Of a stretch of 64,000 bases of DNA, positions 44,133-51,583 are shown piece by piece. The stretch covers positions 1 to 64,000 of the forward strand of contig JBDKER010000025.1 in the NCBI GenBank assembly GCA_039795165.1. Reading direction: 5' to 3'. The stretch comes from V1-33 sp039795165. Its GTDB lineage: Bacteria; Verrucomicrobiota; Verrucomicrobiia; Verrucomicrobiales; V1-33. The translations under genes and the position numbers were made by a program. Each line of letters opens with the position of its first letter. Positions within the stretch are counted from its first letter, which is position 1. The notes below the pieces were generated by a model that saw only the letters and a program-made list of their open reading frames with translations, ran no database searches and had not been told where the DNA came from.

Positions 44133-45530
44133 TCAGGAGGGTCCGGTGGATGCTGCTAATGGGCTGCTTACCGTGATGGAGGCAGCGAGTTGGCCGTCGG
44201 GGGTGAGGACGAGGGTCAATCCGTGACCGAGGCGGGAGGTGACGGATGCGACGATGGCGAGACCGAGGCCGGAGTGCTGGGATGCGGAACGGGCTTTGTC
44301 TCTGCGCCAGAATGGCTGGGTCATGTGGGAGAGGTCCTCGTGTTGCAGGGATGGGGCGGGATTGAGGATTGTGAAGGTGGAGGGTGTCAGACTGACGGTG
44401 ATGAGGGAGCCTTGCGGGCTGTAGCTGATGGCATTGCCGAGGAGGTTGGAGGCGGCTGCTTTCCAGAGGGTGGCATCGGTTTCCCATGTGATGGTGGAGG
44501 AGAGGTCCGGGGAGGAGAGCCGGAGTCCTGCGGCAGTGGCGGCGGGCGCGCTGCGTTCGATGAGGCGGAGGAGGATGGGGGACAGGTTGACGGGTTCGCA
44601 GCTGATGGGGCTGGGGTTGGCTTCGAGGCGGTTGAGGAGGGTAAGGGAAGCGACCACGGCTTCCATTTCCGAGGTGATTTCGAGGACCTGGGAGAAGGCG
44701 GCAGGGGTGGCTTCGTCCGTCCACTTGGTGGCGAGTTCGGCGAGGGCGCGGAGTTCGGCGACGGGGGTGCGCAGTTCGTGGGCGATATCGCGGGCGAAGC
44801 GCCGTTCGCGCAGGATGGAGGCGTGGACGCGGGCGAGGAGTTGGTTCAGTTTTGAAGCGATGGGGGAGAGTTCCGCGGGCAGGGAGGCAGTCTCCATGGT
44901 GACGGGCGGTTTTCCGGGATCGATGGCGTCGGTGCGCCGGGCAAATTCTTCCAGTGGCTGCAGGCTGGATCTGAGGGTGTGCTGGAGGAGGGGGATGAGG
45001 ATGGCGAGGGAGGCGAGGGCGGTGGCGGCTCCCAGCCATGCGGCCTTCCGGAGGGCGGCGTCGAGGCTGCTGCGGTCGCGGGCGATGGAGAGCTGGAGGC
45101 CCTGGTAGGCCATGTCCGTGTCGTCGGCGGCATCGAAGACGGTATGAAGCACGCGGTAGTTCCGGTCTGCGCGCTGGAGGTCGGCAACGGTGGGAGAAGT
45201 GGGGTTCGGCGTCGGGCGCGGGAAGCCGGTGGTGGTCCAGTGGGGGGAAGCGATGAGCAGTTCGCCCGAGGCGGAGTAGACGGCGTAGTGGGTGGGGTGG
45301 TCCGGGCTTTCCCATGCGGCGAGCCGGTGGAGGTTGAATTCGAGTTCGAGGTGGCCGTCGTCTTCCTCGATGGCGGACTCGAGGAGTTCCGCGCGGGCGG
45401 TGAGGGTGGCGTCGAATTCCGCGAGAGCGGCGTGGCGGGCGGAGACGAAGAGCGAGGCGGCGGCGAGGGCGACTGCTGCGAGCAGGGCAGCGGAGAGCCG
45501 GACGGTGAGTTGCCGTCGGATTGATTTCAT
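44133..45530 (-). CDS. Two-component sensor histidine kinase
   Basis: A 465-residue membrane kinase. The first helix spans about 10-30, the extracytoplasmic sensor about 31-163 and the second helix about 164-184. A HAMP-like linker follows, with H251 in FARDIAHELRTPVAELRAL, then N-box NLLGNAISYSP and G-box SGLGLAIVASV. The sensor begins with an acidic patch (ESAIEEDDGHLELE, about 51-64), as in PhoQ/QseC-like sensors of cations or peptides. It overlaps the response regulator gene by 4 bases (ATGA). It is last in a tight leftward operon behind three secreted proteins, one with paired EF-hands. That layout suggests the signal is extracytoplasmic, perhaps calcium; this is inferred. Confidence 0.94.
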   Translation of the reverse strand: MKSIRRQLTVRLSAALLAAVALAAASLFVSARHAALAEFDATLTARAELLESAIEEDDGHLELEFNLHRLAAWESPDHPTHYAVYSASGELLIASPHWTTTGFPRPTPNPTSPTVADLQRADRNYRVLHTVFDAADDTDMAYQGLQLSIARDRSSLDAALRKAAWLGAATALASLAILIPLLQHTLRSSLQPLEEFARRTDAIDPGKPPVTMETASLPAELSPIASKLNQLLARVHASILRERRFARDIAHELRTPVAELRALAELATKWTDEATPAAFSQVLEITSEMEAVVASLTLLNRLEANPSPISCEPVNLSPILLRLIERSAPAATAAGLRLSSPDLSSTITWETDATLWKAAASNLLGNAISYSPQGSLITVSLTPSTFTILNPAPSLQHEDLSHMTQPFWRRDKARSASQHSGLGLAIVASVTSRLGHGLTLVLTPDGQLAASITVSSPLAASTGPS

Positions 45531-46198
45531 GCCGGGTCGAAGCAGTATCCCATGCCGCGTCGGGTCTGGATGAGGCTGGGTGAGCCTTCGGGGGAGAGTT
45601 TGCGGCGGAGAATGCAGATGGCCGAGTCGACCGCGTTGCTGGCGGGCGGTGAGGTGTCGCTGTAGAGGGCGGCTTCGATCTGTTCGCGGGAGAAGACGCG
45701 TCCCGGTTTCATGGCGAGCAGTTCAAGGAGGGCGTATTCGCGGCTGGTGAGCGGGATGGCGCGGCCGCCGCGGAAGACGGAGCGTGAAGCGGTATCGATT
45801 TCGAGTGGTCCGGCTTGGAAGCGGGGATGGGCGATGCCGTGGCGGCGGCGGTGCAGGGTTTGCAGGCGCGCTTCGAGTTCGGCGAGGGCGAAGGGTTTGA
45901 CAAGGTAGTCGTCGGCTCCGGCGGTGAGGCCGCGCACGCGTTCCTCGACGGCATCTCGGGCGGTGAGGAGGAGGACGGGGGTGGTGTCCCCCCTTGCGCG
46001 GAGGCGCCCGAGGATGGTGAGGCCATCCGGTTCCGGGATCATGATGTCGAGGACGATGACATCGTAGGGATGTTCCGTGAGGAGGAGCCATGCCTGCTGA
46101 CCATCCGGGGCCGAGTCGGTGGTGTGGCCGGATCTGGTGAGGGCGGTGACGAGAGTCTGCCGCAGTCTGGGAGCGTCTTCGACAACGAGGAGCCGCAT
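45527..46198 (-). CDS. OmpR-family response regulator
   Basis: A 223-residue regulator. The receiver domain (1-115) has acidic E7-D8, phospho-acceptor D51 in VIVLDIMIPEPDG, T79 in LLLTARD and the switch Lys in YLVKPFA. The winged-helix Trans_reg_C domain (about 128-222) has PLTSREYALLELLAMKPGRV and the end RRGMGYCF. It resembles QseB/PhoP-type regulators. The start codon lies 5 bases after the PepSY-like gene's stop, and its end overlaps the kinase start, so the three are cotranslated. It probably controls its own operon; no operator could be identified inside the block. Confidence 0.96.
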   Translation of the reverse strand: MRLLVVEDAPRLRQTLVTALTRSGHTTDSAPDGQQAWLLLTEHPYDVIVLDIMIPEPDGLTILGRLRARGDTTPVLLLTARDAVEERVRGLTAGADDYLVKPFALAELEARLQTLHRRRHGIAHPRFQAGPLEIDTASRSVFRGGRAIPLTSREYALLELLAMKPGRVFSREQIEAALYSDTSPPASNAVDSAICILRRKLSPEGSPSLIQTRRGMGYCFDPA

Positions 46199-46203
46199 GG
46201 GAA

Positions 46204-46713
46204 TCAGTCGTCGGTTTCCGGCGTCAGGGAGATGACGGTACCGGTGGGGGAGACAGTGATGCGCCGGTCTTCGGCTCCGTCGCTTTCCAGTTCTGCGCGG
46301 TAGGTGATGTCGGTGCCGGAGGTGACTTCCTCGACGTCATCGACCTTGGCGGTCGTTCCTGCCGCTTGATGGAGTGCGTTCCGGACGGGTTGCGGAGCGT
46401 CCTTGAGGGGGATTTCCCGGGCGGTGCGGAGGAGCGTGCCGTCGGCTTCGATGGTGTAGGTGGTTTCGCGGTCGGTGCCGTCGTCCTCCGTTCCGGTTTC
46501 GAAGGAGTAGGTTTTCCTGTTTTCGGAGGTGGTCAGGAGGATTTCCGAGATGATGGGTTTGGGCAGGAGGGAGGCGAGCGTTCTGCGGACAGGTTCCGGG
46601 CAGGCGGCGAGTTCGGCGATGCGGACGGGTTTGGTGGGGAGTGTTGCCGTTGGCTGCTGGGCCGTCGTGGACAGGATGAGCGTGCCGAGAATGGCTGGGA
46701 TGGGGAAGTTCAT
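46204..46713 (-). CDS. Secreted PepSY-like protein
   Basis: A 169-residue protein with a signal peptide (IPAILGTLILSTTAQ, cleavage near residue 18). The remainder looks like two PepSY/BLIP-like alpha-beta repeats: helix PVRRTLASLLPK then strands YSFETGTEDDGTDRETTYTI, and helix PQPVRNALHQAAG then strands TSGTDITYRAELESDG. PepSY-type proteins are periplasmic inhibitors or modulators often encoded beside two-component systems. ATG at 46713 is chosen because it overlaps the previous stop (ATGA) and gives the signal peptide. It is rich in Asp/Glu, consistent with cation binding (inference). Confidence 0.78.
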   Translation of the reverse strand: MNFPIPAILGTLILSTTAQQPTATLPTKPVRIAELAACPEPVRRTLASLLPKPIISEILLTTSENRKTYSFETGTEDDGTDRETTYTIEADGTLLRTAREIPLKDAPQPVRNALHQAAGTTAKVDDVEEVTSGTDITYRAELESDGAEDRRITVSPTGTVISLTPETDD

Positions 46714-47114
46714 GGAGCGGAAGGCGCGTCTGGTCTGCGGAGGAAGTACGAGGTGGTGCCGCCCTGGTCGGTGCCATCGTGGATGATGGCGATGTGGACT
46801 GAGGTGGCGGCATCCTCTAGGACAAGGAGGCCTTCGGCTTTTCCGCCCGGTGCACTGACGTTGCCGATCTTGGCGGAGAACTGGATGGTGTCTGATTCCG
46901 GCTGGAACGATCCGAACTGAGCGAAGGCGAGTTCGTCGCTGGCGATGGCTGCGTATTTTCCGCTGAGGGCGATGCCGCTGAGGTCGGCAGCTTCCATGAA
47001 TTCGGCGAGGGATGGCGGTCTGGGAGCCGGAGTGAGCTGCCACTTTTCCTCTGCGTGCGATGGAATCGCGAGCAGGAGCGGGGTGCCGAGGATGGCGAGA
47101 AACGTGCGTGTCAT
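46710..47114 (-). CDS. Small secreted protein of unknown function in the two-component operon
   Basis: A 134-residue protein starting MTRTFLAILGTPLLLAIPSH, a signal peptide with cleavage after SHA (about residue 21). The mature 113 residues look beta-rich and contain no Cys. I do not recognise a family. Its stop overlaps the next gene's start by 4 bases, and it begins 21 bases after the EF-hand gene. Given the layout it is likely a periplasmic partner in sensing, or a target of the two-component system. Confidence 0.72.
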   Translation of the reverse strand: MTRTFLAILGTPLLLAIPSHAEEKWQLTPAPRPPSLAEFMEAADLSGIALSGKYAAIASDELAFAQFGSFQPESDTIQFSAKIGNVSAPGGKAEGLLVLEDAATSVHIAIIHDGTDQGGTTSYFLRRPDAPSAP

Positions 47115-47135
47115 GACACTCGGGAACTGCTGAGG

Positions 47136-47471
47136 TTACCTGCCGCGGGCATGTTTCCGGGGTTTGTCGCGTTTGCGGGATTTGTGGCGTTCGAGGGCAT
47201 CGATTTCGTCGCGGTCGAGGCGGCCATTGCCATTGGTGTCGAGCTGGCGGAGGTCGGTGCGCTGACGGAAGGCGATGCGGAGGCGGTCGCGTTCGCTGCT
47301 GCAGATGTTGTTGCTGCGATTGGCATCGGCGAAGAGGAAGATTTCGCGTGGGTTGTCGAGGGGATCAGAGAGCCAGCCGGCATGGCAGTCGGTGGCGCAG
47401 AGGAGAACCATGGCGAGCGGGGTCAGGTGATGCGGCAGAGTGGTCATCAGGGTAATCTTGCGCGGCTTCAT
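47136..47471 (-). CDS. Small secreted protein with paired EF-hand calcium-binding loops
   Basis: A 111-residue protein with an N-terminal signal (about 12-31). ATG at 47471 is used; ATG at 47447 gives a more usual signal length. Two 12-residue EF loops are visible: DANRSNNICSSE (49-60) and DTNGNGRLDRDE (78-89). Each has acid/amide residues at positions 1, 3, 5, 9 or 12, and they are spaced like a canonical EF pair. The C-terminus is a highly basic Lys/Arg tail (about 96-111). It is the first gene of the leftward two-component operon, so it may buffer or present Ca2+ to the sensor. The divergent neighbour at 47619 shares its upstream region, which holds a perfect palindrome. Confidence 0.82.
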   Translation of the reverse strand: MKPRKITLMTTLPHHLTPLAMVLLCATDCHAGWLSDPLDNPREIFLFADANRSNNICSSERDRLRIAFRQRTDLRQLDTNGNGRLDRDEIDALERHKSRKRDKPRKHARGR

Positions 47472-47571
47472 TATCGGCAGATTACGGCAGGTGATCCGGT
47501 TGTCGGCTGCGCCGGAGCATCATGATCTGGTAATGATTCCGGAAAAAGTTTCTGGGTAAGCAAGTAAAGAT

Positions 47572-47591
47572 TTGTGACACCTTTGTCACAA
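47572..47591. promoter_or_regulatory. Perfect 8-bp inverted repeat (operator candidate) in a divergent promoter region
   Basis: TTGTGACA (47572-47579) and TGTCACAA (47584-47591) form a perfect inverted repeat with a 4-base centre. It lies 27 bases before the ATG at 47619 and about 100 bases upstream of the EF-hand/two-component operon. Dyad length suits a homodimeric regulator; the flanks (47551-47571) are unusually A/T-rich for this window. Confidence 0.55.
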
Positions 47592-47618
47592 GCGATACCG
47601 TAGGTCAGAACGCACACC

Positions 47619-49541
47619 ATGAAACTGCATCAATTGTTTTCCAGTGGAGGGTCCGTTCGGATGGTATCCGGGGCGGCGATGTTTCTGTCTTTGGCCGGAC
47701 TGATCCGGGCGCAGATTCCGGGGCCGTATCTTCCGGGGAGGGTGTGGGGGAGTGTTGAGGTGGCGGCCCTGCGGGAGGCGTCCGGGATTTCGTGCGGGTG
47801 GGTGCAGGAGGGGGTGGTGTGGACCCACAATGATGGGGGGCGCGAGGTGCTGCATGCGCTGGATGCGGGTGGGCGGCCGATGGCGAATTTCACTTTCAGC
47901 GAGGCGGTGGGGGACTTTGAGGAACTGGCGGCGGGGCCTGGGCCGGTGGCGGGGACGGGGTATCTGTATGTTGGAGATATCGGGGGCAATGCATCTCCGG
48001 GGGACGTGCGGGGCACGGTGAAGATTGTGCGGATTCCGGAACCGCCGGTGCCGGGTCAGGCTGGGGGGCAGGTGCCGGTGGTGGCGCTGCCGGCGAATGA
48101 TGTGTTCACGCTGACCTATCCGGATGGGCAGTATGATGCCGAGGCGATGATCATTGATCCGCGCAATGCGGACCTGTATCTGTTCACGAAGACGGTGGGG
48201 GTCAGCCGGGTCTACCGGGCCAATCTGAATGGGTCTGTCTCGGGAGCGGTGGTGCCGATGGTTTTTGTGACAACGGTTCCGTTTCCGGAGCCGTCGGCAG
48301 CGGCGATTTCGCGGGATGGGGGGAGGATTCTGCTGCGGGACGAGGACCGTGCGCTGCAGTGGCAGCGCGGGCCGGGGGTGAGCGTGGCTGATGCGCTGCG
48401 GCAGGCACCGGTGGCTGTGCCGGTGGTGGGGAGGCCGCTGGAGCCGAATGGGGAGGCCATTGCGTTCACCGCGGATGGCAGCGGGTACCTGACGGTGAGC
48501 GAGGGTGTGGGGCCGCTGCTGTATTACTTTCAGAAGACTGATGCGGCCGCTCCGGTGCTGGAGGCTCCGTTGCCGGCGAGGACGCTGATCAGTGGATCGA
48601 ATCTGCAGTGCTATGCGGCGATTTCCGGATTTCCGGTTCCTGCGGTGACGTGGAGCCGGGACGGGCAGGTTCTTGCGGGGCAGACGGGGAGTGTGCTGAC
48701 GCTGACGGGGGTGACGGAGGCGGATGAAGGATTCTATGAAATCCGGGCGGTGAATGCGTCCGGCGAGGTTCGGTCTGGTTTCGTGCTGGAGGTGCAGCCG
48801 CGGCCTTTGCTGAGGATTACCGAGGTGCAGACGGCTCCGGGGACGACTCTGGGTGCCGACTGGTGGGAACTGACGAGTTTCGAGCCGCGGCGTGTGGATC
48901 TGTCGGGGTGGCGGTTCAATGATGAGACTGGCGATCTGAGCAGTGCCTTCGTGTTTCCGGCTGGTCTGGTGATTGAGCCTGGGGAATCCGTGGTGTTTGT
49001 GGATAGCCGGACGGCGCAGCAGTTCCGGTCGTGGTGGGGGGCGGGATTGCCGGAGGACACCAAGATTGTGAGCTACAGTGGTTCAGGGCTGGCCTTGGCC
49101 CCGTCTGGGGACCGCATCCGGGTGTGGGATGCCACGGCTACGAGGGTGGGAGATGTGATTGCCGAGGTGGTGGTGGGGGCGTCGGTGGTGGGGACAACGC
49201 TTGGGTACAGCCCGCAGACCGGGCAGTTTGGCGGGGTGACGCAGGTTGGATTGAATGGTGGGTATGCAGCGGCGACGGGGACGGATGTGGGCTCTCCGGG
49301 GCGTTGGCTTGCGCCGGCGCCGGTTCCGGAACTGGCGGCCATGGGTGTGGGCAGTGGGAAGATGAGGGTTGGGTTTACGGTCGAACGCTGGCATTGGTAT
49401 GGGCTAGAGGCTGCGGCGGAGCTGGTTTCAGGGGATTGGGTGTCGGTGGATGCTGCCGTGCAGGCGGCTGCCGATGGTCAGTTGTCGTTTGAGGTTCCGG
49501 TGTATATGGGGTCGCGGTTTTTCCGGGTGAGGGTGCGTTGA
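47619..49541 (+). CDS. Secreted beta-propeller / Ig-like / lamin-tail domain protein
   Basis: A 640-residue exported protein with a signal peptide (cleavage about residue 32). Residues 40-310 read like an esterase-type or SdiA-regulated-like beta propeller (YLYVGDIGGNASPGD, YDAEAMIIDPRNADLYLFTK). Residues 325-392 are an Ig-like domain with Cys336 and WSRDGQVLAGQTGSVLTL ... DEGFYEIRAVN. Residues 395-520 match a lamin-tail domain (LRITEVQTAPG, WWELTSFEPRRVDLSGWRFN, ESVVFVDS). The end (about 590-640) is a short module shared with two other exported proteins in this window. It probably acts in surface adhesion or extracellular binding. It is divergent from the EF-hand two-component operon. Confidence 0.82.
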   Translation: MKLHQLFSSGGSVRMVSGAAMFLSLAGLIRAQIPGPYLPGRVWGSVEVAALREASGISCGWVQEGVVWTHNDGGREVLHALDAGGRPMANFTFSEAVGDFEELAAGPGPVAGTGYLYVGDIGGNASPGDVRGTVKIVRIPEPPVPGQAGGQVPVVALPANDVFTLTYPDGQYDAEAMIIDPRNADLYLFTKTVGVSRVYRANLNGSVSGAVVPMVFVTTVPFPEPSAAAISRDGGRILLRDEDRALQWQRGPGVSVADALRQAPVAVPVVGRPLEPNGEAIAFTADGSGYLTVSEGVGPLLYYFQKTDAAAPVLEAPLPARTLISGSNLQCYAAISGFPVPAVTWSRDGQVLAGQTGSVLTLTGVTEADEGFYEIRAVNASGEVRSGFVLEVQPRPLLRITEVQTAPGTTLGADWWELTSFEPRRVDLSGWRFNDETGDLSSAFVFPAGLVIEPGESVVFVDSRTAQQFRSWWGAGLPEDTKIVSYSGSGLALAPSGDRIRVWDATATRVGDVIAEVVVGASVVGTTLGYSPQTGQFGGVTQVGLNGGYAAATGTDVGSPGRWLAPAPVPELAAMGVGSGKMRVGFTVERWHWYGLEAAAELVSGDWVSVDAAVQAAADGQLSFEVPVYMGSRFFRVRVR

Positions 49542-49672
49542 CTTTTCAGGATGGGAGCAGCAGCCTGGTGGAAACTGGCTTGAAAAATGCGTGCCGTGGT
49601 TCATAGATGGGACCAGTGAGGGTTGAACGGCGGGTGCCGGTGGGTGGGCAAATCGCTATGTGACTTCCGGAA

Positions 49673-50011
49673 ATGCTTACATTCAGAGAAAAGATCGGCA
49701 AGTTCTTCCACGAGAGCAGGTTGCTGCTTGGCGTGCTGCTCTTTGCGGTGGCTGGCTATGGGGCCTATCTGATGAAGGTTTCTTCCGATCGCTACGACAG
49801 CGAGCGGCTCACGATGGCGGCGGAGCGTTACCTGCGGAAGGGAATGACGAGGGATGCGCGGCACAGCCTTGAGTTGGCGCTCAAGTTCGACGCGGAGAAT
49901 CAGCGTGCGAAGGACCTGATGGTGCAGTTGGCCGACGGGGGAGATGAGGATGCGGAGTTACCGGGCGTGACTGCGCAGGCTTCGGATGGCGGCGGCGGCG
50001 CGGGGGAGTGA
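49673..50011 (+). CDS. Small membrane-anchored TPR-like protein
   Basis: A 112-residue protein. An N-terminal helix spans about 16-34 (ESRLLLGVLLFAVAGYGAYL). The following helical hairpin YDSERLTMAAERYLRKGMTR continues as DARHSLELALKFDAENQRAK, a TPR-like repeat. Residues 41-86 align with the N-terminus of the large membrane/TPR protein at 51584: both have SERLT, KG-T-DA, L-A, D-N-RA and L in the same order. That protein sits on the other side of gatB. The tail is Asp/Gly-rich. Function unknown. It ends 80 bases before gatB on the same strand. Confidence 0.65.
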   Translation: MLTFREKIGKFFHESRLLLGVLLFAVAGYGAYLMKVSSDRYDSERLTMAAERYLRKGMTRDARHSLELALKFDAENQRAKDLMVQLADGGDEDAELPGVTAQASDGGGGAGE

Positions 50012-50091
50012 ACTGGCGGGGTCTTTGCGGAAAAGGCGTGAAGCCAGCCCTTGCCGTGCGGGAGAGCGTCTGACATGGAACGAGCAGAGTC

Positions 50092-51564
50092 ATGCCTGTA
50101 ACCGATTATCTTGTCACCATTGGGTTGGAAGTGCACTGTCAGCTGCGGACTGCCAGCAAGATGTTCTGTGGATGTGCGGTGCGGTATGGAGAGCCACCGA
50201 ACACGCTGACCTGTCCGGTATGCCTTGGGATGCCCGGGGCGTTGCCGGTTCTGAATGGGGGGGCGATCCGGATGACGGTTCTGGCTGGTCTGGTTCTCGG
50301 GTGCCGGACGCCGGAGGTGGTGAAGTGGGACCGGAAGAATTACTTCTATCCGGACATGCCGAAGAACTACCAGTTGTCGCAGTTTGATCTGCCGCTGTGT
50401 GTCGGGGGTGAGGTGCCGCTTTATGACGATGCGTATCCCAAAGACTGGCAGAAGCGGATTGCGAGGCCCGGTCAGGTGATTGGGTTGACCCGGATTCATC
50501 TTGAGGAAGATGTGGCCAAGAGCACGCATCAGGGCGTGCAGACGATTATTGATTTCAACCGGGCGGGCACGCCTCTGATGGAACTGGTGAGTGAGCCTGA
50601 GATCGGGAGTGCGGAGGAAGCGGTGGCCTATCTGAACAGTCTTCGGCAGATGCTGGTGTATGCTGGGGTGAGTGATGCGGACATGGAGAAGGGGCAGATG
50701 CGGTGTGATGTGAACATTTCGCTGCGGCCGCGGGGGCAGGACGAGCTGGGAGCGAAGATCGAGTTGAAGAATCTGAACAGTGTCTCGGCGGTGCGGAGGG
50801 CGATCCATTTCGAGGTGGAGCGTCAGGCTGATGAATTGGACCGGGGGATTGGGCAGGTGCAGAGCACGCGGAGGTGGGATGATGACCGGGGTGAAACGAC
50901 GGTGATGCGGACGAAGGAGGACGCGCATGATTACCGGTATTTTCCGTGTCCGGATCTGGTGCCGCTGCGGACGGAAGCGCTGGTAGCGGAGATGCTGCCG
51001 CTGGTTCCGGAGCGACCGCATGAGAAGCGGGAGCGATTTGTGAGGGATTATGGGGTGAGCGGGTATGATGCCGTGGTGCTGACCTCCGAGCGTGCGCTCG
51101 CGGATTATTTCGAGGCGGCGGCGGTTGGTGTGCCGAAGCCGAAGGCGGTGGCCAACTGGATCATCAACGACCTTCTTGGCCGGTTGGCGGCGGCGGAGAA
51201 GAGTCTGGCGGAGAATCCGGTGGAGGCGGGATCGCTGCGGGAACTGGCCTTGCTGGTGGAGAGCGGGCGGATCAATGGCAGTCAGGCCCGTGAGGTTCTG
51301 GGCGAGATGGTGGTGACGGGGGCCTTGCCGGGGGAGATTGTGAAGCAGCGCGGGCTGGAGCAGGTGAGCGACACTGGATTTCTGGATGAGATCATCGGTC
51401 AGGTGATTGCAGGCAATCCCGATGCTGTGGCGAAGATCCGGGGCGGCAATGACAAGGCGGTCAATGCGCTCAAGGGTCAGGTCATGAAGCTGAGCGCGGG
51501 CCGGGCGAATCCGCAGGTCGTGGGTGAACTGCTGGCGGCGGCCATTGGCCGTCTGGATGGCTGA
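50092..51564 (+). CDS. gatB: Aspartyl/glutamyl-tRNA(Asn/Gln) amidotransferase subunit B
   Basis: A 490-residue GatB. The GatCAB complex phosphorylates and amidates misacylated Glu-tRNA(Gln) and/or Asp-tRNA(Asn). Visible landmarks are IGLEVHCQLRTASKMFCGC and TCPVCLGMPGALPVLN, whose four Cys bind zinc, then DRKNYFYPDMPKNYQLSQ, RIHLEEDVAKS, DFNRAGTPLMELVSEPE and GQMRCDVNISLRP. The C-terminal YqeY-like tRNA-binding tail is at about 345-490 (VESGRINGSQAREVLGEM). Length is normal. gatA and gatC are not adjacent. It converges with the TPR gene, 19 bases from stop to stop. Confidence 0.97.
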   Translation: MPVTDYLVTIGLEVHCQLRTASKMFCGCAVRYGEPPNTLTCPVCLGMPGALPVLNGGAIRMTVLAGLVLGCRTPEVVKWDRKNYFYPDMPKNYQLSQFDLPLCVGGEVPLYDDAYPKDWQKRIARPGQVIGLTRIHLEEDVAKSTHQGVQTIIDFNRAGTPLMELVSEPEIGSAEEAVAYLNSLRQMLVYAGVSDADMEKGQMRCDVNISLRPRGQDELGAKIELKNLNSVSAVRRAIHFEVERQADELDRGIGQVQSTRRWDDDRGETTVMRTKEDAHDYRYFPCPDLVPLRTEALVAEMLPLVPERPHEKRERFVRDYGVSGYDAVVLTSERALADYFEAAAVGVPKPKAVANWIINDLLGRLAAAEKSLAENPVEAGSLRELALLVESGRINGSQAREVLGEMVVTGALPGEIVKQRGLEQVSDTGFLDEIIGQVIAGNPDAVAKIRGGNDKAVNALKGQVMKLSAGRANPQVVGELLAAAIGRLDG

Positions 51565-51583
51565 GGCAGTCTTCCCGGGCAGT

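Noticed and set aside
47572..47591. Palindrome as a canonical CRP site
   Set aside because: TGTGA and TCACA are separated by 8 bases; CRP sites need 6.
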